This document shows positions 44,493-53,860 of a stretch of DNA of 64,000 nt, piece by piece. Below the pieces are notes generated by a model. It did no database searches. It saw only the letters and a program-made list of their open reading frames with translations, and was not told the DNA's origin. A program made the position numbers and the translations under genes. The DNA is from Akkermansiaceae bacterium (lineage in GTDB: Bacteria; Verrucomicrobiota; Verrucomicrobiia; Verrucomicrobiales; Akkermansiaceae): the NCBI GenBank assembly GCA_018402445.1, contig JAGYIT010000014.1, forward strand, positions 114,238 through 178,237. The letters run 5' to 3'. The first letter of the stretch is position 1. The number at the start of each line of letters is the position of its first letter.

Positions 44493-46148
44493 ATGAGCGG
44501 AGTCGGTTTTTTGGAGCAAATGGGGATCATCGCGGTGTGCGCGGCGATTCTTGTAGCTATCGGACGGATGGTGCGTATGCCCGCCATCGTCGTCTATCTG
44601 CTCGGCGGGGTTTTGCTCGGGCCGGTGCTCGGCTGGGTGGAGGAAGGGGAAGGGCTAAAGCTCGTTTCGGAAACGGGGATCGCGCTGCTGCTTTTCCTGG
44701 TGGGGCTGGAGCTGAGTTTCGCGAAGATCAAGGACGTAGGGAAGGTGGCGATCGTGGCCGGAGTGGGGCAGGTGGTGTTCACGGCGGCGGGCGGCTATGT
44801 CCTTTGCTGGCTGCTGGATTTCGGAATGATGGAGGCGCTGTTTCTCGCCACCGCCCTGACCTTCAGCAGCACGGTGGTGGTGGTGAAACTGCTCGATGAG
44901 AAGGGCGAACTCGACAGCCTCTACGGGCGCATCGCGGTGGGGATTTTCCTGGTGCAGGATCTGGTGGTGATCCTGATCCTGACTTTCCTCGCGGGCATCG
45001 GCGGGGTGGAGGGCGGCGGCGCGAAGATCGACGCGGGCGCGGTGGGAGTGGGCTTGGCCAAGGCTTTCGGCGGGATGATCCTGCTGCTGGGGCTTTCGCT
45101 GCTCGCCTCGAAATACCTTTTGCCACGTCCCTTCGCATGGGCGGCGCGGCGGCCGGAAATCCTGCTGATCTGGTCGCTCTCGTGGTGTTTCCTGCTGGTC
45201 TTCGCGGCGCATGAGTTCGGGCTTTCGCTGGAGGTCGGGGCTTTACTCGCGGGAATGAGCCTCGCCCAACTCCCCTACAACGATGACCTGCGGCGGCGCG
45301 TGCATCCGCTGATGAACCTTTTCATCGCTGTGTTTTTCGTGACGCTCGGGGTCAAGGTCGATGCAAGCGGCGCGCTGGCGAACTGGTGGCCGACGGTGGT
45401 GCTTTCCGTGTTCGTTCTGATCGGGAATCCGTTGATCTTCATCGGCATCATCGGGGCGATGGGATACGGGCGTAAAACGGCGTTCCTGACGAGCGTGACC
45501 GTCGCGCAGATCAGTGAGTTCTCGTTCATCTTCGCGGGGCTGGGACTGAGCAAGGGCCTGATCGGCGCAGAGATCCTTTCCATCACCGCCATGGTCGGCG
45601 TGGTGACGATCGCGGTCTCGTCCTACATGATCATCTACAACCACGGCCTCTACGCATGGCTGCTGCGGCTGGGCGCTTTTAAGTTCCGTTTCCTCGACGG
45701 TAAGCCGGAGGTGGTGGATCGGATCGTGCACGCCGGGCATGGTCTCAAGCGGCATGTGATCGTGGTCGGCATGAACGCGCTGGGCCGCGAAATCGTGAAA
45801 CGGCTGGTGGAAAAGGGGGAGGATACGCTGGCAGTCGATACCGATCCAGTGAAATTGGAGGGTCTTCCGGGGCGGACGTTGCTAGGCAGCGTGGACTACC
45901 TGACGGTGCTGGAGGAGGCGGGATTTGCGAAAGCGAAGCTCATTGTCAGTGCCCTACAGATCGAGGAAACGAACGACTTGCTGGCCTACCGCGCGAAGAG
46001 TGTGGACGTGCCTTGCGCGATCCATGTGGTGGATCTTTCCGTGGTGGAAAACCTGCTGGAGCTAGAGGCGGATTACCTGATGGTCTCGAAGGTCGATGGG
46101 GTGAAGGCGCAGTTGCGGACGCTCAAGGAAATGGGAGTGCTGAAATGA
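44493..46148 (+). CDS. CPA2-family monovalent cation/proton antiporter with TrkA-N domain (copy 1)
   Basis: 551 residues. About 12 membrane helices (1-395) are followed by a TrkA-N (RCK) domain (about 410-545) beginning HVIVVGMNALG. The QD pair (Q155, D156 in FLVQDLVV), the signature of CPA2 K+/H+ antiporters such as KefC, is present, as is LLLFLVGLEL. It exchanges K+ or Na+ for protons across the inner membrane, gated by the RCK domain. Its last codon overlaps the start of the second antiporter gene by four bases. The start ATG at 44493 lies after a 178-base gap from rph. Confidence 0.9.
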   Translation: MSGVGFLEQMGIIAVCAAILVAIGRMVRMPAIVVYLLGGVLLGPVLGWVEEGEGLKLVSETGIALLLFLVGLELSFAKIKDVGKVAIVAGVGQVVFTAAGGYVLCWLLDFGMMEALFLATALTFSSTVVVVKLLDEKGELDSLYGRIAVGIFLVQDLVVILILTFLAGIGGVEGGGAKIDAGAVGVGLAKAFGGMILLLGLSLLASKYLLPRPFAWAARRPEILLIWSLSWCFLLVFAAHEFGLSLEVGALLAGMSLAQLPYNDDLRRRVHPLMNLFIAVFFVTLGVKVDASGALANWWPTVVLSVFVLIGNPLIFIGIIGAMGYGRKTAFLTSVTVAQISEFSFIFAGLGLSKGLIGAEILSITAMVGVVTIAVSSYMIIYNHGLYAWLLRLGAFKFRFLDGKPEVVDRIVHAGHGLKRHVIVVGMNALGREIVKRLVEKGEDTLAVDTDPVKLEGLPGRTLLGSVDYLTVLEEAGFAKAKLIVSALQIEETNDLLAYRAKSVDVPCAIHVVDLSVVENLLELEADYLMVSKVDGVKAQLRTLKEMGVLK

Positions 46149-47725
46149 CAGCTTTCGCGTTGCTTTTGGCGGTGGCGGCCGCCGCTTACGGGCTGGCCCG
46201 GCTGCTGCGGCTGCCTGCCATCCCGGTGTTGATCGGAGCGGGGATGAGCCTCGGGCTTACAGGGCTGGTGCCGATGGAATTCGGCGTGGGGAACGCGGGC
46301 GGCGAGGGCGCGACGAACGTATTGGAGCTCGGGTTGGTGTTCCTCGTTTTCGCCTCCGGCGTGGAGCTGAACCCGCGGCGCTTTAAGCGCTACACAAAAG
46401 CGGTATTGTGGGTGGCGGCGGTGCAATTTTCGCTGGCGATGGGGGTCGGTTTCCTCTGCGCGAAAATGATGGGGCTGGGCGGGCTAGAGGCGCTTTACAT
46501 GGGCGGCGGGCTGGCGGCGAGTTCGACCCTGGTGGTGCTGCGGCACCTGCAAGCGCGGAAAGCGATGTTCGAGCCGTATGCGCGGGTGGTGACCGGGGTG
46601 CTGCTGCTGCAGGATGTGGCGCTGGTGCTTCTGATCATCGTCTTGTCGCGGGTGAACGGCGGCGGCTGGGATGTGGCGAAAGGCTTGTGGGAGGCGGGCG
46701 TGATCGGTGGCATCGCGTGGGTCGCGCAGCGCTTCGTGATCCCGAAGCTGGTGCTCCGCTTCAAGCCGGATGAGGAGAACCTGCTGCTATGGCTGGTGGC
46801 GGTGCTGCTCGGGTTCGTGGGTGTTGCGTCATGGCTCGGGTTGCCGCTGATCGCGGGGGCTTTCGTAGCCGGATTCGTTTTTTCGGCCTTTCCCCTCAAC
46901 GGACTTGTGCGTGGCCAGCTCTCCTCGCTCGTGGATTTTTTCCAAGCCATGTTCTTCGTCGCGCTCGGAGCTTTGCTGGGCGTGCCGGAAGCCGGGCTTT
47001 GGCTGCATGCCCTTGCCTATTCGGTGATGGTGCTTGTAGTGACGCCGCCGCTGGTGGCACTTGTGGCGGAGTGGCGCGGGTTGAACGCGCGCGCCGGGAT
47101 CGAGTCTGGCCTGCTGCTCGCGCAGACCAGCGAGTATTCGCTGCTGCTCGGCCTGAGCGGGGTGGCGCTCGGGCATGTGAGTCCGGACACGTTCTCGACC
47201 CTAGCTCTCACCACGGTGATCACCATGGCCGCGACGCCTTTCCTCGGACGCGAGGAGGTCGCGAATTTTCTACTGCCCTTCCATCCCCTGCGGAAAAAGA
47301 AAGAGGCGGGCGAGACACCGGAGAGCCATGTGCTGATCCTTGGTTTCGGCGCAGCGGGCATGTGGATCCTGAAACCCCTGCTCGCCCAGGGCGAAAAAGT
47401 ACTGGTGGTGGACGACGACGCCGTGGTCTGCCGGGAGTTGGCGAAGCGCAACATCCCGTTCCTGCGCGGCGACGGCGCGGAGGAGGAGGTGTTGGCGAAG
47501 GCCGGAGCGCGGGAAGCGAAGCTCGTGATCGCCTCCATGCGGAGGGTGGGCGACGCGCTCACGGTGCTGAAATTCGTGAAAGGCGTGCCGGTCGTGGCGC
47601 GGGTTTTCGAGCAGGAGGACGCGGAAAAAATCCGCCTCGCGGGCGGCGTGCCGGTGATGAACTCGATGGCCGCAGCGGACACGTTCATGGCCTGGCTGGA
47701 CAACAACGACCGGGTGAAATCCTGA
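46145..47725 (+). CDS. CPA2-family monovalent cation/proton antiporter with TrkA-N domain (copy 2)
   Basis: 526 residues from ATG 46145, which overlaps the previous stop as ATGA, so translation is coupled. About 12 helices, QD pair at Q156-D157 (LLLQDVALVL), and a TrkA-N domain from ILGFGAAGMWIL (about 400) to the end. The two copies are only moderately similar, so they are an old duplication rather than a recent one. Coupling suggests a heteromeric or coordinately regulated antiporter pair. Ion specificity cannot be read. Confidence 0.9.
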   Translation: MTAFALLLAVAAAAYGLARLLRLPAIPVLIGAGMSLGLTGLVPMEFGVGNAGGEGATNVLELGLVFLVFASGVELNPRRFKRYTKAVLWVAAVQFSLAMGVGFLCAKMMGLGGLEALYMGGGLAASSTLVVLRHLQARKAMFEPYARVVTGVLLLQDVALVLLIIVLSRVNGGGWDVAKGLWEAGVIGGIAWVAQRFVIPKLVLRFKPDEENLLLWLVAVLLGFVGVASWLGLPLIAGAFVAGFVFSAFPLNGLVRGQLSSLVDFFQAMFFVALGALLGVPEAGLWLHALAYSVMVLVVTPPLVALVAEWRGLNARAGIESGLLLAQTSEYSLLLGLSGVALGHVSPDTFSTLALTTVITMAATPFLGREEVANFLLPFHPLRKKKEAGETPESHVLILGFGAAGMWILKPLLAQGEKVLVVDDDAVVCRELAKRNIPFLRGDGAEEEVLAKAGAREAKLVIASMRRVGDALTVLKFVKGVPVVARVFEQEDAEKIRLAGGVPVMNSMAAADTFMAWLDNNDRVKS

Positions 47726-47800
47726 CGCGGCGAGGACTTTCGCTTGCCCCGGATTCCGTGTTGGCAAGCGGGTGCTGCGTCCCTAGCCTCTGCCTCTTCC

Positions 47801-49184
47801 ATGTCAGAGAAAACTCACTTTCATTTCACGGGCGTTTGCGGGACGGCGATGGGCGCGGTGGCGGCCGCGATGAGGCGGCGCGGTTTCACGGTGACGGGTT
47901 CCGATACGAACGTGTATCCTCCGATGTCGGATTTCCTGCGCGGCGAGGGCATCACCATCGCCGAGGGATACCGTGAGGAAAACATCCCCACCGGAGCCGA
48001 TGTGGTGGTGATCGGGAACGCGATCTCGCGCGGCAACCCGGAGGCCGAGGCGGCGCTCGACCGCAAGCTGCTGTACCACTCGCCTGCCCGAGGTGATGAA
48101 GGAGCATTTCCTACGCGGGAAACGGAACTTCGTCGTCAGCGGCACCCACGGGAAAACCACCACCTCCTCGATGCTCGCGTGGTTGTTCCGCCACGCCGGG
48201 CGCGACCCCGGTTTCTTGATCGGCGGCCTGCCGAAAAACCTCGGCTGCGGCGCGCATTTCCCCGATTCGGAGATCAATGTCCTCGAAGGAGACGAATACG
48301 ATACGGCCTTCTTCGACAAGCGCTCCAAGTTCCTCCACTACCTGCCGGAATGCGTGGTGGTGAACAACATCGAGTTCGACCACGCGGACATCTACAACGA
48401 CGTCGAGGAGATCAAGCTGAGCTTTAGGCGCCTCCTCAACATCGTCCCGCGCAACGGCATGGCCTTTGTGAACGGTGAGGAGAAACATTGCCTCGATGTC
48501 GCCGCGAACGCGCCCTGCCCGGTGACGACCGTCGGCTTCGGCGAGGGGAATTCCCTGCGCATCACGGGCATGGAATACGATGAGTCTAGTAGTTCGTTCG
48601 TCCTCGGCGCTGAAAGCTACTCCGTGCCCATGACCGGCGAGTTCAACGTCCGCAACGCGGCGATGGCCGCAGCGGCGGCGAGCTTCGGCGGCCTCAATCC
48701 GGAGGAAATCCGCGAAGGCTTGCTCTCCTTCGGCGGCGTCGCGCGGAGACAGGAACTCAAGGGCGAGAAGAACGGGATCAAGGTCATCGACGACTTCGCC
48801 CACCACCCCACGGCGATCCGCCTCGCCGTCCAGAGCATCCGCCAGAAATACCCGGACTCGCGGCTCTGGATCCTTTTCGAGCCGCGCTCGAACACCACCC
48901 GCCGCGCCGTGTTCCAGAAGGAACTCGCCGAGTCGCTGGCGCTGGCGGATTTCGCCGTCGTCGCCGCGATCACGGACCTCCACAAGATCCCGGAAAACGA
49001 CCGGCTCGATCCCGTCCGCCTCTCCGCCGACATCGCGGCGATGGGCGGAAAAGGCTATTACCTCGCGGACAACGCGGCGATCATCGCCGCCGTCAAGGCC
49101 GAGGCGCAGCCCGGCGATGTCGTGGCCGTGCTTTCCAACGGCGGCTTCGGAGGCATACACCAGCAGCTTCTTGAGAGCTTGTAG
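47801..49184 (+). CDS. mpl: UDP-N-acetylmuramate:L-alanyl-gamma-D-glutamyl-meso-diaminopimelate ligase, one frame break
   Basis: About 460 residues after repair, from MSEKTHFHFTGVCGTAMG. A Mur-ligase family enzyme that recycles murein tripeptide onto UDP-MurNAc. The N-terminal Rossmann part, the ATP P-loop GTHGKTTTSS and the LEGDEYDTAFFD metal/ATP motif are present. The frame shifts near 48082, where CACTCGCCTGCCC should read with one base fewer, restoring HSLPEVMKEHFL. The rest is complete. mpl is distinguished from murC by the VFDHADIYND-like and HHPTAIRL-type blocks seen here as EFDHADIYND and HHPTAIRLAV. Confidence 0.9.
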
Positions 49185-49241
49185 GCGATTGTTCGCTTTA
49201 CAAATCCGCCCGCCCCGCGCAATTTTCGCGCCCCGCACCTT

Positions 49242-49328
49242 GGAGAGGTGGTCGAGTGGTCTATGGCACCTGATTCGAAATCAGGCGTAGTGTAACAGCT
49301 ACCGTGGGTTCGAATCCCACCCTCTCCG
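49242..49328 (+). tRNA. tRNA-Ser (anticodon CGA)
   Basis: Acceptor stem GGAGAGG pairs with CCTCTCC (49321-49327). The anticodon arm CCTGATTCGAAATCAGG gives a CGA anticodon, reading TCG serine codons. A long variable arm (gcgtagtgtaacagctac) and the T-arm GTGGGTTCGAATCCCAC are present, all as expected for class II tRNA-Ser. The gene abuts the integrase region, so its 3' end is the probable phage attachment site. CCA is not encoded. Confidence 0.95.
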
Positions 49329-49448
49329 CTCTCGTGTTGCCCAACTGAGGCAACGCGTTCTGAATCAACAACTTGCGAGCCATCAGAGCAAACAGCGACA
49401 GGTTTTCCTGACAGTTTTTCTGACAAGTTGACTCGAAAGACGGGGTCT

Positions 49449-50775
49449 ATGCCCCAAAAACGCAAGCGTCGCAGCAGTATCGTGGAGATCGGCACCGGTC
49501 CCGCGAGGATCAAGATCTACACGATGAACCGTCGGGATGGTTATCCCGAGTTCACGCTTTCATGGAAGGAGGGCGGCAAGCGCAAGACCCGCAGCTTCTC
49601 TTCCATAGACGAAGCCTAGATGATCGCCCAGCAGATCAGCGTCAGGCTGACAAATGGCTGGACGGCCAGTCATGTGAGGCAACACGCCGCGACATCGACC
49701 TGCTTCCCACTGCGAGCAGGACGCAGGGCACGGAGTCGGACTTGCCGCCGCGATGCGAGCGAATGGGTCAGCGCAAGAAAGGCGCGCGGCGAAATCCCGC
49801 TTTCCGATGCCGTACGATTCTATCAGGCGAATCGGAAGGATCTGCTGATTCGAGGAACCCTCGCCCAGGTGGCTGAGGAATTCATCGAGTCCCGCCGTGC
49901 CAACGGCAACAGCGAGATCCATGTCAGGAACTGCAAGGACTACCTCGGACGCCTCACGGGGCAGATGAGAGCCAACATCGCCGATGTCACCACCGCCGAA
50001 CTCAACAAGTTCATTCGCAGCCAGAAAACGCTCGGGCCGGTGAGCCGCAACTCCCTCCGCGGAACCATCGTGAGCATGTTCCGGTTCGCCAAGCGCCAGA
50101 ACTATCTCCATCCCGACCGCGACACGGTCGCTGACATGACGGAGTCGTGCAAGGTGCCCGAGACCGAGATCACGATCTTCACGCCGGAGGAAATGACGAA
50201 AATGCTGCAGGCCAGCCATGCCCGTCTCCTACCCGTGCTCGCCATCGGTGCTTTCGCAGGCATCCGCACCGCCGAGATCAAGCGACTCCATTGGGATGAC
50301 TTCAAGTGGGACCGGGGCCACATTGAGATCTCCGGCCGCAAGGCGAAGACGGCATCCCGCAGGCTTGTTCCGCTGAGCGATAATCTCAAGGCATGGCTCG
50401 AACCATGGCGCGATGAGACCGGTGAGATCGTCAGCTTCGACGACGTGTCCGGAGCCTTGTTGCGATGTCGCACTGAAAGCCGGGATTCCAGGGGGCTGGC
50501 GAAGGAATGCCATGCGCCACTCGTTCATCAGCTACCAGGTGGCCAAGACGGGTGACGTGCCACGAACGGCGCTTGAGGCAGGCAATTCGCCGGAAATGAT
50601 CTTCCGCCACTACCGGGCGGTCGTGGACTCGCAGTCGGCCGAACAATGGTTCGGGATCAACCCACCGGATGGCTGGATGCCGACGGGACTCAAACATGGC
50701 TTGCGGGAGCGGATGCGTCGCTTGCTGGCACAAGATGGGGCACCGCCTTTTGACATTGATTCCCGTGAAGCATGA
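49449..50775 (+). pseudogene. Tyrosine-type integrase, degraded
   Basis: Fragments read together as a tyrosine recombinase of about 440 residues: an N-terminal arm-binding region (MPQKRKRRSSIVEIGTG), core SAM-like domain (LAQVAEEFIESRRANGNSE), first catalytic Arg in AGIRTAEIKRL, Arg of the second box in AMRHSFISYQV, and the catalytic Tyr in MIFRHYRAV. The frame is disrupted: an in-frame TAG follows SIDEA at 49617, the frame moves at about 49668, 49708 and 49760 (pieces CEATRRDIDLL and HCEQDAGHGVGLAAAMRA lie in other frames), and again near 50470. A nonsense codon is not an indel, so the gene may be genuinely dead. It sits directly beside tRNA-Ser. Confidence 0.85.
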
Positions 50776-50802
50776 ACACTGACATTCACCCCACTAACGT
50801 CC

Positions 50803-50994
50803 GTGAAGGAAGAACCCATTCTGATCAAAAAGAAGGAACTCGCCAAGCGGCTCTCGGTCAGCCCGCACACAATAGATGCGTGGGTTCAACGTCGCGAAAT
50901 CCCCTGCATCAAAGTGACGCCACGGCTCTACCTCTACGAGTTGGATGCGGTCATGGCCGCCATTCGAAAGAAATATGGAATCAACGCTGCCTGA
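50803..50994 (+). CDS. Excisionase-like helix-turn-helix protein
   Basis: 63 residues from GTG 50803. A winged HTH of the excisionase/AlpA (HTH_17) type: KKKELAKRLSVSPHTIDAWV then a wing with REIPCIKVTPRLYLYELDA. Such proteins bind attachment-site DNA and direct integrase. The gene begins 28 bases after the integrase end, as usual for an int-xis pair, and the frame is intact. Confidence 0.75.
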   Translation: MKEEPILIKKKELAKRLSVSPHTIDAWVQRREIPCIKVTPRLYLYELDAVMAAIRKKYGINAA

Positions 50995-51005
50995 CGCTGA
51001 ATACG

Positions 51006-51039
51006 AAAAACCCCGGATGGCTTTCACCGTCCGGGGTTT
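51006..51039. terminator. Bidirectional terminator between xis-like gene and late operon
   Basis: AAACCCCGGA (51008-51017) and TCCGGGGTTT (51030-51039) form a near-perfect hairpin between the convergent excisionase-like gene and the minus-strand operon. A flanking A-run (51006-51010) reads as a T-run on the minus strand. Confidence 0.8.
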
Positions 51040-51048
51040 GTCATTGGT

Positions 51049-51237
51049 TCACTTTCGCTTCAACTTTCGGACCATGCTCACCAAAGACATGATGCCGACG
51101 GCCAGTCCGACAAGGAGTGAGGCGACACGCAGCGTCCATTCGACCTGCTCTTGAAGGGACGTTACGACGCCCAGCACCGGAGAAGCTATCCCGACGATGG
51201 CCTTGAAAGTGTAGTCGATGTCGATGGGGTGACGCAT
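51049..51237 (-). CDS. Small two-helix membrane protein, possible holin
   Basis: 62 residues with two hydrophobic segments (about 12-27, VGIASPVLGVV, and about 36-56, LRVASLLVGLAVGIMSLV) and a basic C-terminus RKLKRK. This is the shape of class II/III holins. It is the last gene of the late operon, next to the terminator. No endolysin gene is seen in the window, so the call rests on shape and position. Confidence 0.45.
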   Translation of the reverse strand: MRHPIDIDYTFKAIVGIASPVLGVVTSLQEQVEWTLRVASLLVGLAVGIMSLVSMVRKLKRK

Positions 51238-51253
51238 TGGTAGAGATCGGCTG

Positions 51254-51895
51254 TCAACGCAGGCTGTCGAGATTCGGAGGATTCTCGCGGCGGAGGTATT
51301 TTTCGGCCCATGCCGAGTAGCGGGCGGTGAGGGCGTTGTAGGCTTCCACGTCGCCTGCCTTTCTCGCCGTTTCGATGTCCTTGAGCGTCTGGTTCATCCA
51401 CTGGCCGTGGGGCTTTTCCCAAATGAACTCGACCTTCAACCGGAACGGATCAATGCTCATCGGCACAATGCCGGGAAGGCTCCTCGCCGGGCTTGCCGCG
51501 ATCAAGTCGGACAGTTTGCTGAACATGAGAGGGACGACCGTGTTGAGATCCACCATGTCCGAGGATGCTACGGTGGGGTGCGGGGTGACGGTCCTGAGCG
51601 TCGAGGACAACCCGACCGCTTCCGCAGGCGTCCGGCTGAGCGGGTGTCGCGGCAGATCTTTCAGCGGCAGGGCCGTGTGAGGCGATCCAGCACCGGCAAC
51701 TCCACCGGCACGCACGATTTGCATGACTGGTGAAGTTGCCGACGGTGCAGGCTTGCCGCATAGTAAGGGAGCATGGAGCTTTTTGCGATCCCTGGCGGCC
51801 GCCGCCACCAGCTCATTCAAGCTGGGTGCGGGCGGGAACGGCTTGGCGTGCGCAAGGGTGGTGAGCAGCGCGACAATGAGCAGGTGTGGTTTCAT
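51254..51895 (-). CDS. Exported prophage protein, function unknown (A)
   Basis: 213 residues from MKPHLLIVALLTTLAHA at 51895; the longer open frame upstream overlaps the previous gene. A cleavable signal peptide is clear (AHA-KPF). The mature part is proline- and alanine-rich (PLPLKDLPRHPLSRTP) with a helical C-terminus (ETARKAGDVEAYNALTARYS). No known domain. It is one of three consecutive exported proteins in the prophage operon, which is unusual for structural genes. Confidence 0.6.
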   Translation of the reverse strand: MKPHLLIVALLTTLAHAKPFPPAPSLNELVAAAARDRKKLHAPLLCGKPAPSATSPVMQIVRAGGVAGAGSPHTALPLKDLPRHPLSRTPAEAVGLSSTLRTVTPHPTVASSDMVDLNTVVPLMFSKLSDLIAASPARSLPGIVPMSIDPFRLKVEFIWEKPHGQWMNQTLKDIETARKAGDVEAYNALTARYSAWAEKYLRRENPPNLDSLR

Positions 51896-51915
51896 GGCGG
51901 TGGTTTTCCGGTGGA

Positions 51916-52978
51916 TCAGTCGTTGGCGATGGTCGCCAGTCTCCATGCCTCGTAGTCGGCCTCGCCTTTGACGAACATGACGCTGCCAAGTCCCTGGGCA
52001 TACGATACGGTCTCGCCCCAAGAGGTGAGGAATGTGCCGTTGCGTTCAGCCGCCTCCTGCACAGTGGCAGCGATGGCTTCCTGGGCAGACCAGTCGAGTT
52101 CGCTCGGCAGCGCGATGGGCAGTTCAAGACCGACAACGATTTCAGTGAGGCCGGCGAACTTCGGTTCCTTCAATGCGTCGAGGATGGGAGCGAACGCCGC
52201 ATCAAACTCCGCACCTTCGGTTGGCAGTCCTTGTAACTGGCGCTTCTCGATCAGGAGCCGGGCCAGCTTGAGCATCACCTTGTCGCGGCCAGCGGTGAAA
52301 GTGGCGGGCGAAATGTGCGCTGGCTGCATGGCCGGGTCGATCCACTCGGACACCTTCATGGAGGAAAGCCACGAACCCGGACGGCATAGCACATGCACGT
52401 TGCGGAACTGGTAGAACGCTTCGCCGCGAATCGTGCCCGTGGGCAGGAAGGTGGCGATTTCAGCCATGCGGGCGGCGATGCCCGGACGGTGGATTCCGGC
52501 ATAGCGGATCACCTCGATGTCCTCGGGTGAAAGCGTAGGCTTGGCCGCGACTCTTATGGTCGAGCAGCTCGGCGCGCTTCAGCGGAGTGATGGACTGTAT
52601 GAGTGCGCTCGCATCGAACTTCCAGACGGGCCGCAGATCGAAGGGTGTCTGCATGTAGCGGTCGGCCAGGATGTCGTCGGGATCAGGCAGCGTGCTTGCT
52701 TCCCACGCCTCACGCCAGTCGGGGCCGATCAGCTTTGCAACGTAGTCAACTGCATGCGCCTGAGCCTCTCTGACGGCGTAGGCGAGTTTAGGATCCACCG
52801 TGCCAGGAGGATCTGTCGCGCGGTAGCGGCAGCTTGGGCTTCCGGCGAGTGCGGCTTGTGCGGCGGCAACCTTGGCATCCCGGGCTTTCGCACGATCAAG
52901 GAGGGTTGGTGGAGCGGCAACAGCGTGAAGCGCGCCGATGAGGGTGATTGCGATGGCAGTCAGTGTTTTCATTTTCAT
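51916..52978 (-). CDS. Exported prophage protein, function unknown (B), one frame break
   Basis: About 353 residues after repair. Signal peptide MKMKTLTAIAITLIGALHAV then AAPP. The frame shifts near 52543: removing one base in GCGGCC connects LLDHKSR with AKPTLSPEDIEVIRYAGI. The C-terminal half (GEAFYQFRNVHVLCRPGSW and later GTFLTSWGETVSYAQGLG) has no recognised motif. Neighbours on both sides are also exported. Confidence 0.6.
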
Positions 52979-52990
52979 GGTGGTTGTTGG

Positions 52991-53860
52991 TTATGGGGTG
53001 AGAGTGATCCGGTTCTTGCGCCATTCGACCGGGTGGAGGGCGTTCCACACGTCCGAGCCGTTTGGGTGCTTCGGTTTTCCGGCAGGTGATTCGACCTGAT
53101 AGATCCAGACGAGCTTGTCCTGGTTCTGCTGCATCCACTCGATGGCACCGAGGTTGTCCCGGCTTGGTTGGAACATGACGGTGTATCCGGGAGTGCCGCC
53201 GGGTTGCAGTTGGGCGGTGAGCGAAGCGTTCTCATCCCACTTCACGCGCTTGAACTCGGTGTTGTCGCCCGGCGTGGCGGATTGGTTCGCAATGAACACC
53301 CATGCGTCCGGATCGCCTGAGCCTTGGCCCCACTCTGAATCGGCCGGGATGCCCGTGGTGCAGAAGCGATAGACGAAGTATTCCTTCTGGAGTGAGTAGC
53401 CGAACGTGATCGAACCGTTCATCGTTTCGGCGGGGATGTCCCACGGGTCGATGGCAGGATCGTCGCTGAAGATGTCGCGGAAACCAAATTCCCAGCGGTT
53501 GTTGGCGACACTCCACTTCGCTTCATGCGTGGTGCCGAGTGCGCGATACACTTTCCGTCCGGCAATGGTCGCTCCGGTCGGGATGTAGTTCAGCACAAAC
53601 GCGTTGCCGTCCTTGAGCAGGAATCCCGGCTCGAAGTTCGTGAGGCTAGCGCGGACCTGGACTTCGACGTAGCCATCGGGCACCCGGATTTCGAACACGG
53701 GAAAGCCGTCTTTGGTCGTGACGCTGGGCACGTTGATGTCGTCGCCAGGCGTGAGCACCTCCGAATTGCTGGTCAGGTTGCCGAGACGAGCACCCAGGGC
53801 GATCAGAGAGAAGAGCACCAGGGTGATGGCCACGAGGCTGAGGGTTGGGTGTTTCATCAC
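52991..53860 (-). CDS. Exported or membrane-anchored prophage protein, beta-rich (C)
   Basis: 289 residues. N-terminal hydrophobic segment (LSLVAITLVLFSLIALG) acting as signal or anchor. The rest is beta-rich, with GNAFVLNYIPTGATIAGRKV and DAWVFIANQSATPGDN. The pattern looks like an adhesive or fibre-like domain rather than an enzyme. It overlaps the upstream gene by four bases (ATGA). Confidence 0.6.
   Translation of the reverse strand: MMKHPTLSLVAITLVLFSLIALGARLGNLTSNSEVLTPGDDINVPSVTTKDGFPVFEIRVPDGYVEVQVRASLTNFEPGFLLKDGNAFVLNYIPTGATIAGRKVYRALGTTHEAKWSVANNRWEFGFRDIFSDDPAIDPWDIPAETMNGSITFGYSLQKEYFVYRFCTTGIPADSEWGQGSGDPDAWVFIANQSATPGDNTEFKRVKWDENASLTAQLQPGGTPGYTVMFQPSRDNLGAIEWMQQNQDKLVWIYQVESPAGKPKHPNGSDVWNALHPVEWRKNRITLTP

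Noticed and set aside
49562..49876. Separate 104-codon gene in the integrase region
   Set aside because: Part of its frame carries integrase residues (EATRRDIDLL) that fit between the neighbouring integrase fragments, so it is a frame-shifted piece.
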